Origin: Candidatus Aminicenantes bacterium UBA1061
Lineage (GTDB): Bacteria > Acidobacteriota > Aminicenantia > Aminicenantales > Saccharicenantaceae
Length of the DNA stretch: 23,411 nucleotides
NCBI GenBank assembly: GCA_002316315.1
Contig: DCDG01000031.1
Span: 1 to 23,411 of the forward strand
Reading direction: 5' to 3'
Of this stretch, positions 7,322 to 16,005 are shown piece by piece. The first letter of the stretch is position 1. Each line of letters starts with the position of its first letter. The position numbers and the translations under genes were made by a program. The notes below the pieces were generated by a model that saw only the letters and a list, made by a program, of their open reading frames with translations, ran no database searches and had not been told where the DNA came from.

Positions 7322-9115
7322 ATGCAAAAAAATATACGTAACTTTGCCATTATTGCTCATGTTGACCATGGGAAAAGCACCCTGGCTGACCGTTTTATTG
7401 AGTTAACTGGAGCGCTTTCCAGTCGTGAATTGAGAGAACAGGTGCTTGATACCATGGAGATAGAGCGGGAGCGGGGTATTACCATCAAAGCTCAGACAGC
7501 CAGGTTAAAATACCGCAGCCGTTCCGGGCAGGAATATACTCTCAACATGATTGATACTCCTGGTCACGTCGATTTCTCCTACGAAGTATCTCGCAGTCTG
7601 GCCGCTTGTGAAGGAGCCGTTCTGGTCGTTGATGTCTCTCAGGGAGTTGAAGCTCAAACCCTGGCTAATGCTTATCTGGCCATCCAGAATGATCTGGTTA
7701 TCATTCCCGTTATGAATAAAATTGATCTTCCCCAGATTGATCTCGATCTGGCCCTCGAGCAACTAGAACATATTGTTGGGCTAAAAAAAGAGGAGGCTCT
7801 GCTTGTCTCGGCTAAAAAAGGCCTTGGCATTGAAGACGTTTTAGAAAGTATTGTCGAAAGAATCCCACCACCCAAAGGAAATGTTGATGCACCGCTTAAA
7901 GCCTTGCTTTTTGATTCCTGGTTTGATCCTTACCGGGGAGTAATTGTCCTAGTCAGAATAATTGACGGCTGTCTTCGGGCAGGCGATCGGATCAGGCTGA
8001 TGTCCAATGGAGCTGAGTACCTGGCTGAAGAAATAGGTTATCTTACTCCCAAACCGGTAAAAGTTAAGGCACTGGAAACGGGCGAAGTTGGCTATCTTAT
8101 TGCTGGAATAAAAAATCTGGCCCATGCCCGGATAGGCGAAACTATCACTCTGGCCAGTCATCCTGTTTCCGAGGCGCTGCCCGGCTTCAAGGAAGCCAAG
8201 CCCATGGTCTTCTGCGGACTTTATCCAGCTGGTGATAGTAATATTGATGAATTGCGTGTTGCCCTGGAAAAATTGAGACTTACTGATGCCTCTCTGCATT
8301 TTGAGCCTGAACATTCGCCTGCCCTCGGCTTTGGCTTCAGGGCTGGTTTCCTTGGTCTTCTTCATCGCGAGATTGTCCAGGAAAGGCTGGAGAGAGAGTT
8401 CAATCTCAATTTAATTACTACTGCCCCCAGTGTCAGCTACCGGGTGGTTACCAATAAAGGTGAGGTTCTGGAAATTCATAACCCGTCAGAGCTGCCCGAG
8501 CCTCAGTTTATCGAACGGATTGAAGAACCAATCATTGAGGCTTTGATTTTAACCCCAGATCGCTACCTGGGGCCTTTGCTCCAGCTGCTGGATGACCGGC
8601 GCGGCCAGCAGAAAAGACTGGAGTATATTTCTACCAACCGGGTTATTCTTGATTATTTGATACCGCTCAATGAAGTCGTTTATGATTTTTATAATCAGCT
8701 TAAATCACTTTCTCAGGGTTATGCCTCGATGGACTATGAACTGGCTGGCTACCGGGAAGAACCGCTGGTTAGACTGGATATACTGGTTAATTATGAAGAG
8801 GTTGATGCTCTGTCGGTCATTGTTCACAAAGATAAAGTTTATTATGTTGGCCGGGCGCTGGTGGACAGACTCCGTCGGGCTATTCCCCGTCAGCAATTCG
8901 AGGTGATTATTCAGGCAGCGGTGGGGAAAAGAGTCATTGCCAGGGAGACTGTCAAACCGTTTAGAAAAGATGTTCTGGCCAAGCTCTACGGTGGAGATTA
9001 TACCCGTAAGATGAAAGTTCTTGAAAAACAAAAAGAGGGCAAGAAAAGAATGAAAAGAGTCGGGCGGGTTGATATTCCGCAGGAAGCTTTTCTGGCCATC
9101 CTCGAAGTCAAATAA
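7322..9115 (+). CDS. lepA: elongation factor 4 (LepA), ribosome-associated GTPase
   Basis: A 597-residue, full-length LepA/EF4, a translational GTPase that acts on stalled ribosomes and affects 30S biogenesis and initiation. All G motifs are present: AHVDHGKS (12-19), ERGITIKA (50-57), DTPGHVDF (78-85), NKID (132-135) and SAKKG. The middle holds the EF-G-like domains, and the C-terminus has the LepA-specific segment YGGDYTRKMKVLEKQKEGKKRMKRVG, which separates it from EF-G and BipA. The ATG at 7322 fits the family N-terminus (NIRNFAIIAHVDHGKST). There is no obvious Shine-Dalgarno sequence before it; the sequence upstream is AT-rich. It is transcribed away from tatA and appears monocistronic. 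Confidence 0.98.
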   Translation: MQKNIRNFAIIAHVDHGKSTLADRFIELTGALSSRELREQVLDTMEIERERGITIKAQTARLKYRSRSGQEYTLNMIDTPGHVDFSYEVSRSLAACEGAVLVVDVSQGVEAQTLANAYLAIQNDLVIIPVMNKIDLPQIDLDLALEQLEHIVGLKKEEALLVSAKKGLGIEDVLESIVERIPPPKGNVDAPLKALLFDSWFDPYRGVIVLVRIIDGCLRAGDRIRLMSNGAEYLAEEIGYLTPKPVKVKALETGEVGYLIAGIKNLAHARIGETITLASHPVSEALPGFKEAKPMVFCGLYPAGDSNIDELRVALEKLRLTDASLHFEPEHSPALGFGFRAGFLGLLHREIVQERLEREFNLNLITTAPSVSYRVVTNKGEVLEIHNPSELPEPQFIERIEEPIIEALILTPDRYLGPLLQLLDDRRGQQKRLEYISTNRVILDYLIPLNEVVYDFYNQLKSLSQGYASMDYELAGYREEPLVRLDILVNYEEVDALSVIVHKDKVYYVGRALVDRLRRAIPRQQFEVIIQAAVGKRVIARETVKPFRKDVLAKLYGGDYTRKMKVLEKQKEGKKRMKRVGRVDIPQEAFLAILEVK

Positions 9116-9119
9116 TCTT

Positions 9120-9148
9120 TTAAATTAAGCTGTCTTTTAGTTTATAAT
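9120..9148 (+). promoter_or_regulatory. possible promoter of the 9227-mtnA unit
   Basis: A perfect TATAAT (9143-9148) lies 17 nt after a weak TTAAAT (9120-9125) in the 111-nt gap after lepA. The -35 matches only half of the consensus. TTAAGCTG occurs twice around it (near 9126 and 9173). No intrinsic terminator is visible for lepA. Confidence 0.35.
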
Positions 9149-9226
9149 AATCAGCAGTATTTTAAGCTGAAAGGTGTAATTATGCACTCTGGCTAAAGAT
9201 GGGTCAGAAGAAAACGAGGGGGGAAA

Positions 9227-9817
9227 ATGGACGGAAAACAACTTAAGACTTTTTTAGAACAGGCCGTGACAGTGATAAAAGATTTTTTCCCGGCAAGCTC
9301 CTTGGCTTTTATCCCGCTTCTCTATTCGACCATGGTCTGGGCAATAAAAAGAAAGGAAGATTTGAAAGCCGAAGTTTCTGGACTAAAGCTCTGGCTTGAA
9401 CCTGAAATGTTAGATAACAAACCAGATGAATTTATCCTTAACTTTTTTGAAAAACAGCCTGACCTTCGTCAAGCTTTTAAAACAGAAGTGGAGAACCGCG
9501 ATTTAAAATCTCTGCGCCAGTACTTCAGAGCTTTATACTCGATCCTGGGGATAGGGGAGCCTTTTCTTCAGAGCCTTTTTTCTGAGGAACTGTCCAGAGG
9601 AGACTATCGCCTGATTGCCGTTCAATTTGATATGAGGTTGAGCCGGGCGCTGAGTGAAATAAAGGCAGCCGAAAAAAAGCCAGAGTTATGGCCGGCGATA
9701 AAAAAAATTGGAGAAAACTTTTTAAGCCTGGGCTGGACCTGGATGAGCGAGAAGGAGCTAAGAGCCAGACTTAGAGCTATTCTGGCAAAAAATGTGCGGC
9801 CGGAGGAAGGGGAATGA
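9227..9817 (+). CDS. unknown protein with one hydrophobic segment
   Basis: A 196-residue protein I do not recognise. It starts after a GAGGGGGG ribosome binding site. Residues ~20-40 (FPASSLAFIPLLYSTMVWAI) are hydrophobic enough for one membrane-associated helix. The rest is predicted helical, rich in charged and aromatic residues (DLKSLRQYFRALYSILG, KAAEKKPELWPAIKKIGENF, SLGWTWMSEKELRARLRAIL) and has no signal peptide or cysteine motif. Its stop codon overlaps the next start (ATGA), so it is translationally coupled to the lipoprotein gene at 9814, which in turn nearly abuts mtnA. A small membrane-anchored or peripheral partner of the lipoprotein is possible, but that rests on gene order only. 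Confidence 0.7.
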   Translation: MDGKQLKTFLEQAVTVIKDFFPASSLAFIPLLYSTMVWAIKRKEDLKAEVSGLKLWLEPEMLDNKPDEFILNFFEKQPDLRQAFKTEVENRDLKSLRQYFRALYSILGIGEPFLQSLFSEELSRGDYRLIAVQFDMRLSRALSEIKAAEKKPELWPAIKKIGENFLSLGWTWMSEKELRARLRAILAKNVRPEEGE

Positions 9818-10722
9818 AAAAGTCACACCCTCTGCCAGATGGTAAGAGCCTGCAAAACAAGAGATTAGCAACCGGCCTTTTTTACCCGAAGCTGGCTGTA
9901 ACTTTCTGCTTACTGGCTTTTTTAATCAACTGTGTTTCATCTTCTTTGTCCAGGGCGAAAGCAGATTATCTTGAGGCTGAAGCCTTGCAGCGTTCGCTTC
10001 GCCTTGAGGAAGCCACGGCTGTTTATAAAAAGACAAGAGAGGAAGTATCTGCCACCATTAGCCGGAAGCCAACAGCCGAGGGTTATCTCCTTAAAGGCCT
10101 GACCGAGGTTAATTTAAATCTCTGGGCGGAGGCTGAGGATTCTTTCCGGATGGCAGCTTCACTCGGTGAGGAAAAAGCCCGGGACTGGGCAGAAGAACTC
10201 AGGCTGTACGGGCTGGCCCGGTCTTTTGAAGCTCAGGGTTGGAGTGAAACGGCTGGCCGGCTCTATGAGGTTCTAATTAATAAGGGCAAATACGAGCAGG
10301 TAGTTAGAGCTTCAACCGGACAACTGGTAGACCTGAAACTTAAAACTTTTGTTGATCAGGCAGAGGCTTCTGCCGCTGCTCAAAAAGAGAAAAGCAAAAT
10401 CCTGGTAGAAACCTTAAAAATAGTAGAGCGGGCTGTTGAACGCGAGCCGGCCTGTGGTTATTATCATTATCTCTTGGCCCAGGTCTTTGCCCATCAGAAA
10501 GATTACAGTCAGAGCCTGGAAGAAGCAGTTATGGCAAAAGAATTGGGCTTGCCTTCGGAAAAAATAAGCCGTGATAATGACCTCCAGATAGTTTTCTCTT
10601 ATGAGCAACTGGCAAAAAATCTCCTGCCTGATGAACTGGTTTCTTTCCGGGTGAGGTATAATACCTGGGTCAAAAAATGGAAGTGGCCGAACGAAACCAC
10701 TCCTGACTGGAAAAGGAGTTAA
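9814..10722 (+). CDS. TPR-like repeat lipoprotein
   Basis: A 302-residue protein. The N-terminus has a long charged lead, then KLAVTFCLLAFLINC with Cys40 in lipobox position, suggesting an exported, lipid-anchored protein. The mature part is all-helical with TPR-like units, for example ADYLEAEALQRSLRLEEATAVYKKTR, GYLLKGLTEVNLNLWAEAEDSFRMAASLG and YYHYLLAQVFAHQKDYSQSLEEAVMAKELG. TPRs are protein-protein scaffolds, so no activity follows from this. The start overlaps the previous stop (ATGA) and is preceded by GGAGGAAGGGGA. mtnA begins 2 nt after its stop, with AAAAGGAG inside this gene's 3' end. The unusually long pre-lipobox region leaves some doubt about the true start or about lipidation. 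Confidence 0.75.
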   Translation: MKKSHPLPDGKSLQNKRLATGLFYPKLAVTFCLLAFLINCVSSSLSRAKADYLEAEALQRSLRLEEATAVYKKTREEVSATISRKPTAEGYLLKGLTEVNLNLWAEAEDSFRMAASLGEEKARDWAEELRLYGLARSFEAQGWSETAGRLYEVLINKGKYEQVVRASTGQLVDLKLKTFVDQAEASAAAQKEKSKILVETLKIVERAVEREPACGYYHYLLAQVFAHQKDYSQSLEEAVMAKELGLPSEKISRDNDLQIVFSYEQLAKNLLPDELVSFRVRYNTWVKKWKWPNETTPDWKRS

Positions 10723-10724
10723 AC

Positions 10725-11756
10725 ATGCTACCCACCATTACCTGGGAAAATGACGTGGTGGTCATGATTGACCAGAGAAAACTGCCTCAAAAAGAAGTGT
10801 ATTTAAAGCTGAGGTCAGTTGAGCAAGTTGCTCTGGCTATTGAGAACATGACCATCAGGGGAGCACCAGCCATAGGCCTGGCGGCTGCCTATGGTTTGGC
10901 CTTGGCTACTCATCAGGTCAAAAGTGAGAAAAACCTGGATGAAACTTTCGAGAAAGCTTATGAGCGGCTCTGGAGAACACGTCCGACTGCCCGCAATCTT
11001 TTCTGGGCGCTCGAACGAATGAAAAGGGTTTTTAACAAGAATAGAAAGCAGGGACTGGAAGCTTTAAAAGATGTCCTGCTGGCTGAAGCCAAAAAGATGG
11101 ATATGGAAGATCTGGCCATGAATATGAAAATTGGCGAATATGGTCAGAGACTCGTTTCCGATGGTGATACGATTCTTACCCACTGCAATGCTGGTGGGCT
11201 GGCCACTGCTGGCTACGGCACGGCGCTTGGAGTCATTCGGGCGGCGGTGGCTCATGGAAAAAGAATAAAAGTTCTGTCCGACGAGACCAGGCCGTTGCTG
11301 CAAGGAGCGCGTCTAACCTGCTGGGAACTTCAGCGCGAAGGGATTCCGGTGACGCTTATCACTGACAATATGGCCGGTTATTTGATGAAGAAAGGCGAAA
11401 TCTCGCTGGTGGTGGTCGGAGCTGACCGGATTGCTCTAAATGGTGATACGGCTAATAAAATCGGCACTTATTCGGCGGCCATTTTGGCCAGAGAACACCA
11501 TCTTCCTTTTTATGTGGCCGCACCGCTCAGTACCTTTGATTTTTCTATTAAGACAGGAGAAGCTATCCCCATCGAAGAAAGACAATCTAATGAAGTCAGA
11601 AAGATAGGCGGTAAGCTGATTACGGTAGCTGATATCCAGGTTAGAAATCCTGCCTTCGATGTTACTCCGGCCAGACTCATTTCTGGCATTATTACCGAGC
11701 ACGGCCTCCTCAGGCCACCTTTTGGCCCGGCGATAAAAAAAATTGCTGGCGGATAA
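10725..11756 (+). CDS. mtnA: S-methyl-5-thioribose-1-phosphate isomerase
   Basis: A 343-residue aldose-ketose isomerase of the methionine salvage pathway, converting methylthioribose-1-phosphate to methylthioribulose-1-phosphate; it belongs to the eIF2B-alpha/beta/delta-like family. Diagnostic stretches are MTIRGAPAIGLAAAYG, LTHCNAGGLATAGYGTALGV with catalytic Cys154, DETRPLLQGARLTCWEL, VVGADRIALNGDTANKIGTY with catalytic Asp234, and PAFDVTPARLISGIITEHG. Length is typical. A strong ribosome binding site AAAAGGAG (10711-10718) lies 6 nt before the ATG. It is the last gene of a three-gene unit and is followed by an intrinsic terminator. No other salvage gene (mtnK, mtnB, mtnP) is in view. Some MtnA homologues act on 5-deoxyribose-1-phosphate or ribose-1-phosphate. 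Confidence 0.96.
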   Translation: MLPTITWENDVVVMIDQRKLPQKEVYLKLRSVEQVALAIENMTIRGAPAIGLAAAYGLALATHQVKSEKNLDETFEKAYERLWRTRPTARNLFWALERMKRVFNKNRKQGLEALKDVLLAEAKKMDMEDLAMNMKIGEYGQRLVSDGDTILTHCNAGGLATAGYGTALGVIRAAVAHGKRIKVLSDETRPLLQGARLTCWELQREGIPVTLITDNMAGYLMKKGEISLVVVGADRIALNGDTANKIGTYSAAILAREHHLPFYVAAPLSTFDFSIKTGEAIPIEERQSNEVRKIGGKLITVADIQVRNPAFDVTPARLISGIITEHGLLRPPFGPAIKKIAGG

Positions 11757-11810
11757 AAGCCTTTATTTTCTGGCTCCAGAGTGCTTACTACTAATGGATT
11801 ATTCAATCGG

Positions 11811-11834
11811 CTGCTGGACGTGCCAGTAGTTTTT
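11811..11834 (+). terminator. intrinsic terminator after mtnA
   Basis: A 7-bp stem CTGCTGG/CCAGTAG with one G-T pair and a 5-nt loop (ACGTG) is followed directly by five T. It lies 55 nt past the mtnA stop and 165 nt before tsaD, so it separates the two units. Confidence 0.7.
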
Positions 11835-11999
11835 AAATCAAGGCTGGATAGAATGGCGGGAACCGGCCAAAGACGTTTAAACCAGAAAACAGATAAAAAC
11901 TAAAGAATCGGCGGGAAATAGTATTATCTCTGATCTTAAGCTAAAATATTCACGTTGATAAATATTTAGATTAGATCGGTGTCTTTCTCAGGAGAAAAA

Positions 12000-13016
12000 A
12001 TGGCTGAAAAAGGTGAGGCTAAGTGGCTGCTGGCTATTGAAACATCATGTGATGAAACCTCAGCAGCTGTTCTTGACCGGGGGCAAATCAAAAGCAACAT
12101 CATTTTATCCCAGGATGAACTTCATTCGCCATATGGCGGTGTTGTCCCCGAGCTGGCCTCCCGCCAGCATCTTAAGTCTATTGATTATATTGTGAGTGAA
12201 AGCCTGGAGCGGGCCGGGGTTCAACTAAAAGATATTGATATTTTTGCAGTTACTCAAGGGCCAGGTCTAATTGGCTCTCTCCTTATTGGCCTGACCTTCA
12301 CCAAAGGGCTCGCTTATCATTTTAATAAACCATTAATCGGCATTGACCACCTGGAAGCTCATCTTGAAGCTGCCTTTGTTGAAAATCCTGATATCGAGTT
12401 TCCGGCTCTGGCTTTACTGGTGTCTGGCGGCCATACCTCTCTTTATTTTCTTGAAAAGCCATTGACTTACCGGCTTCTGGGTAAAACCAGGGATGATGCG
12501 GCCGGAGAATGCCTGGATAAAATTGCCAAATTTCTTGACCTTGGCTATCCAGGGGGACCAATCATTGAAAAGCTGGCCAGAAATGGGGACAATCAGCGTT
12601 TTCATTTTTCGCTGCCAAAAATGAAAAAACCCGGGTATGACTTTAGCTTTTCTGGTTTGAAGACAGCTGCCCTGAAAATAATCCGAGAAAATAATCTTAA
12701 CCGGGAGCATCCTGCCCTGAGCGATTTTCTGTCCAGTTTTGAAGAGATCGTGGCCAGGAGTCTGCTGGAAAATGTCAGACGGGCACTAACTGAATTTCAA
12801 CCGGTCTCTCTTATTCTTGGTGGCGGCGTGGCCCGCAACCAGAGGCTTCGAGCAAGATTCAGCCAGCTAGCTGCAGAGAATAATTTGCCGGCCTATGTTC
12901 CTTCGCCCCGGCTTTGCACTGACAATGCCGGCATGGTTGGAGCACTGGCCTGGAAGAAATATAAGATGGAAGAAACCTTAAAACTTGACCTCGAGCTCGA
13001 TGCTTATCCCAGGTAA
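12000..13016 (+). CDS. tsaD: tRNA N6-adenosine threonylcarbamoyltransferase TsaD
   Basis: A 338-residue member of the Kae1/TsaD family, which transfers the threonylcarbamoyl group to A37 of ANN-decoding tRNAs together with TsaB and TsaE. Motifs visible are AIETSCDETSAAVLD at the start, the metal-binding histidines in H117-LEA-H121, LLVSGGHTSLY, and SPRLCTDNAGMVGALAW with Asp308. The variant HLEAH, instead of the common HLEGH, keeps both ligands. A GTG at 11979 would add seven residues, but AGGAG (11990-11994) sits 5 nt before the ATG at 12000, which decides the start. Partners TsaB, TsaC and TsaE are not in the window. The upstream 240 nt contain the mtnA terminator and AT-rich sequence with no convincing promoter. 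Confidence 0.97.
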   Translation: MAEKGEAKWLLAIETSCDETSAAVLDRGQIKSNIILSQDELHSPYGGVVPELASRQHLKSIDYIVSESLERAGVQLKDIDIFAVTQGPGLIGSLLIGLTFTKGLAYHFNKPLIGIDHLEAHLEAAFVENPDIEFPALALLVSGGHTSLYFLEKPLTYRLLGKTRDDAAGECLDKIAKFLDLGYPGGPIIEKLARNGDNQRFHFSLPKMKKPGYDFSFSGLKTAALKIIRENNLNREHPALSDFLSSFEEIVARSLLENVRRALTEFQPVSLILGGGVARNQRLRARFSQLAAENNLPAYVPSPRLCTDNAGMVGALAWKKYKMEETLKLDLELDAYPR

Positions 13017-13165
13017 AATAGAAACTATCCGCCTGTCTGAGAAAAAAAGAAAACTTTTTCCGTTTTTATTAATAATTAACTTTTTTGCCTGTAAAACGTA
13101 ATATTTATGTAAGGTGGCTTGCAATTTAATGGAAAATGCTATTTGCTTTAAGAAGCAAGCTTTTG

Positions 13166-13195
13166 TTAAACTTAACTTAAATTTAATAAGTTTAA
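13166..13195. repeat. AT-rich inverted repeat upstream of the TolC-family gene
   Basis: TTAAACTTA and TAAGTTTAA form perfect 9-nt inverted arms around a 12-nt centre that itself contains the palindrome TTAAATTTAA. It lies 40 nt before the GTG start at 13235. A 6-bp hairpin TTGCTT-TAAG-AAGCAA (13143-13158) is just upstream. It could be an operator for a dimeric regulator or simply an AT-rich promoter element. A related palindrome sits at 16966-16981. Confidence 0.45.
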
Positions 13196-13234
13196 TATAG
13201 AGAAATTTCAAGGGAACTAACGAGGAGGCTATAG

Positions 13235-14815
13235 GTGAAAATAAAATCAGGCCTGCTAAAGATGATAATTCCAGGGCTTTTGGTCGTGTGGCTGACAGCT
13301 GCGCTGGCTGCTCAGGAAAGCAGTCCCCAGGAAATATCCTTAGGACTGGAAGAAGCAATTTTCCGGGCTTTGAAGCAGAATTTGAATCTGGTAGCTGAAG
13401 TTTATTCGACAGAGCTAGCCGGTCAGTCAATTTCTAGAGCTAAAGAAATTTATTATCCGCAGCTTGATTTTAGATACGGGGCTGACCGTACCGAACAGCC
13501 CTCCACCTGGTGGATCCAGAGTGCTGGCATCTATACGACGAAAGTGCATTCTTACCAGGGGGCTCTGTCTCAAAGAATCCCTCTCGGGGGGAAATTATCC
13601 TTGAGTTTGTATAATTATGATTATGATACCAACCAGCGAGGTCAACTGCTTAATCCTTATTATCAAACCGAGCTAAGGATAGATTTCGACCAGCCCCTGT
13701 TGAAAAACTTTGGGCCGAAAATAGCCCAGAAAGAAATAATTATAGCCCGCCAGAATTATTCTATTTCTGAAGCCCAGTTGAAAAGTCAAATTCTTGATAC
13801 TATTTATCAGGTGGAAGAGGCCTACTGGAATCTCGTTCTGGCTCAGGAAAATCTTAAAGTCAAACAGCAGTCTTTGCAACTGGCCCGTGATGAGCTGGCT
13901 AAAACTTCCAAAGAAATTGAAGTGGGAAAGCAAGCGGCCATTGAGATTTTAAATGTTCAGGCCACCGTTACTCAGCGAGAAGCTGATATTGTCCAGGCAG
14001 AAGCGGATGTCAAAATAGCTGAAAACCGGTTGAAGGTTATTCTTAACCTGAAAACTGGCCCCGAGCTGCAAGCGGTAAAAGTGAACCTAAAAGATAGGCC
14101 AGAATTTAAGCCGATTCAGATTGGACTCGAAGAGGCTGGACAGATTGCTCTGGCCAACCGGCCTGATTTGCAGGTTAATAATCTAACCATTGACAAAAAC
14201 AGGTTTAATCTGGAAGTGGCCAGAAATCAGCTTCTACCGCAACTTGATTTGAATTTTTCTTACCGGAGCCCGGGGATTTCAGGCGATTATCTCATCTATC
14301 AGGATGATAATCCCTTTAGTGGTGTCATCATCGGCAAGATTCCTGGCAGTACCTGGAATTCTTTTAAAGATGCCATGAAGTTCCTTTATAATAACTGGTC
14401 ATTGAATTTTACCCTGACTATTCCGGTGGCTGACCTGGTCAGCCGGTCAAATTATGCTGTGGCCCGGACTGAGTTGGCCCAATCGCTGGCCAAACAGAAA
14501 GCTCAAGAACAGCAGGCCTTGCTGGAGGTTAGTGAAGCAGTGAACAATATCGCCACTTATGCGAAAAGTGTCGATGCCTACCGGGTAGCTCGAGAGTTTG
14601 CTGAAAAAAATCTTGAGGCTGAAAATAGAAAATTAGCCGTTGGATTAAGCAGCAACTATTTTGTTCTTGAGGCTCAGGATAGGTTGGCCAACGCTCGCTC
14701 TAATGAGCTCAGAGCCCTGGTCAATTATAATCTGGCTTTAGCCAGGCTGGAAAAGGTTTTAGGCACGAGCCTGACCAATAGAAATATTAATTTGATGGAA
14801 GTTGGACAAAAATAA
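13235..14815 (+). CDS. TolC family outer-membrane efflux protein
   Basis: A 526-residue outer-membrane factor of the TolC/OEP family, which forms a trimeric channel and periplasmic tunnel for efflux pumps or type I secretion. Residues 1-25 are a signal peptide ending in AALA-AQ. Two OEP repeats follow: the first from SLGLEEAIFRALKQNLNL through the coiled-coil segment EEAYWNLVLAQENLKVKQQSLQLARDEL, the second from IGLEEAGQIALANRPDLQVNNL through EQQALLEVSEAVNNIATYAKSVDAYR. The start is GTG, with GAGGAGG (13222-13228) 6 nt upstream. No periplasmic adaptor or inner-membrane pump gene is adjacent, so the partner is unknown. The protein is somewhat longer than E. coli TolC. The 218-nt upstream gap carries AT-rich inverted repeats that may be regulatory. 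Confidence 0.92.
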   Translation: MKIKSGLLKMIIPGLLVVWLTAALAAQESSPQEISLGLEEAIFRALKQNLNLVAEVYSTELAGQSISRAKEIYYPQLDFRYGADRTEQPSTWWIQSAGIYTTKVHSYQGALSQRIPLGGKLSLSLYNYDYDTNQRGQLLNPYYQTELRIDFDQPLLKNFGPKIAQKEIIIARQNYSISEAQLKSQILDTIYQVEEAYWNLVLAQENLKVKQQSLQLARDELAKTSKEIEVGKQAAIEILNVQATVTQREADIVQAEADVKIAENRLKVILNLKTGPELQAVKVNLKDRPEFKPIQIGLEEAGQIALANRPDLQVNNLTIDKNRFNLEVARNQLLPQLDLNFSYRSPGISGDYLIYQDDNPFSGVIIGKIPGSTWNSFKDAMKFLYNNWSLNFTLTIPVADLVSRSNYAVARTELAQSLAKQKAQEQQALLEVSEAVNNIATYAKSVDAYRVAREFAEKNLEAENRKLAVGLSSNYFVLEAQDRLANARSNELRALVNYNLALARLEKVLGTSLTNRNINLMEVGQK

Positions 14816-14892
14816 CAATTAGAAGGCCTGGTGTTCTTCATTTTTTTGAGCTGTGGCCAGCTTGATAAAAGCATGAAAAAGAGGAGAAGAAA

Positions 14893-16005
14893 TTGGCAAT
14901 TTTACTGGCGGCGGCTGACCCGCAGGATGAACTCCAGCTAAAACATCTTTTTTTTATCGCTCAGGAGCTGAAAAAGAGAGGTTATCCATTTTATTTTCAA
15001 ACTAATCCCGGGAATAAATTATCATCCCAGGCTAGATTGAGTGGGTTTCAGGTGCTGAATTTTAAGCCCGGAAATTCTGGCGGCTGGCTGGCCAACTGGC
15101 GGTTATCAAGAAAAATAAAAAAGAACAGAGTTGATCTAATTCATTTTTTTGACGGGGAAGCTCTGGCTTTTGCTCTAAAAGCCAGCCAGAAGGCGGAAGT
15201 CAAAATCAAACTGGCTTCAGTTAAAACTGACTGGCTAAGAAGTATCAGCCCTGGAAATATTAGACTGCTCGATGCTTTAATCTGCCCGACAGAAGAGAGC
15301 AAGCGTCAATGGCTTAAAAGTGACCCGGGGGTCAAAACGATTGAAGTTATCCCGCCTGGCCTTGATTTTTCCAGATATCAGAATAAACAGAAAAAAAACT
15401 TTCTGAGAGAAGAATTGGGGTTGAAAGAAGATGATTTCTTGGTCGGGCTATTGACTCCTCTTGAAGATCTAAAAATGTTCAGGGAGCAGATTGAGGCTCT
15501 AAAAATTTTAAATGGACAGGCGCCAAGACTTAAGGTTATTGTTTTTGGTCAGGGCAACCTTCATCTTGAACAATTACGGCACGAGCCGCCTCTCGACATT
15601 CATAATCTTTATTTTTACCTTGGATTCGAGGAGAAGCGAGCGGAGATTCTGGCTTCGCTTGATATGTTTATTTTTGGGGCCTTTTCTTTGCCTCAGGCGT
15701 ATCTGCTGGAAGCCATGGCCTCTAAAGTGCCGGTGGTCGGCATCATGGCGCCGGGTATGACTGAACTCATAATTAATAGAGAGACTGGTTTTCTTGTCCC
15801 GCCCAATGACCCTCAGTCCCTGGCTCAGGCTGTTCTCAAGATTTATCTTGATCGCAGCCTGGCCCAGCAACTGGCTCAGCAAGCTTATAATCTCGTTTTT
15901 AATAAACATTCTTGTGAGGCTATGGCCGAAAAGGTGGTTAATCATTATGAGCTTTTAGCCTTACAGAAAGGAGTTAAGCTTGGGCGGGAAGGTCATCATA
16001 CGTAA
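14893..16005 (+). CDS. GT4-like glycosyltransferase
   Basis: A 370-residue GT-B fold glycosyltransferase. The N-terminal half starts with LLAAADPQDELQLKHLFFIAQELKKRGY. The C-terminal half carries family landmarks VIPPGLDFSRY, VIVFGQGNLH, LEAMASKVPVVG and ETGFLVPPNDPQSLAQAVLKI. In the GT4 EX7E motif the second Glu is E273, but the first position is Ser265 (SLPQAYLLE), so donor binding may differ or activity may be low. The start is TTG, supported by GAGGAG (14881-14886) 6 nt upstream. There is no signal peptide or membrane helix, so it is cytoplasmic or peripheral, and the acceptor is unknown. Its end overlaps the GNAT gene by 26 nt, which implies coupled translation. Confidence 0.85.
   Translation: MAILLAAADPQDELQLKHLFFIAQELKKRGYPFYFQTNPGNKLSSQARLSGFQVLNFKPGNSGGWLANWRLSRKIKKNRVDLIHFFDGEALAFALKASQKAEVKIKLASVKTDWLRSISPGNIRLLDALICPTEESKRQWLKSDPGVKTIEVIPPGLDFSRYQNKQKKNFLREELGLKEDDFLVGLLTPLEDLKMFREQIEALKILNGQAPRLKVIVFGQGNLHLEQLRHEPPLDIHNLYFYLGFEEKRAEILASLDMFIFGAFSLPQAYLLEAMASKVPVVGIMAPGMTELIINRETGFLVPPNDPQSLAQAVLKIYLDRSLAQQLAQQAYNLVFNKHSCEAMAEKVVNHYELLALQKGVKLGREGHHT

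Noticed and set aside
14821..14880. Hairpin AGCTG-TGGC-CAGCT with a nearby T run after the TolC-family gene
   Set aside because: The T run precedes the hairpin on the plus strand and becomes an A run after it on the minus strand, so it is not an intrinsic terminator in either direction.
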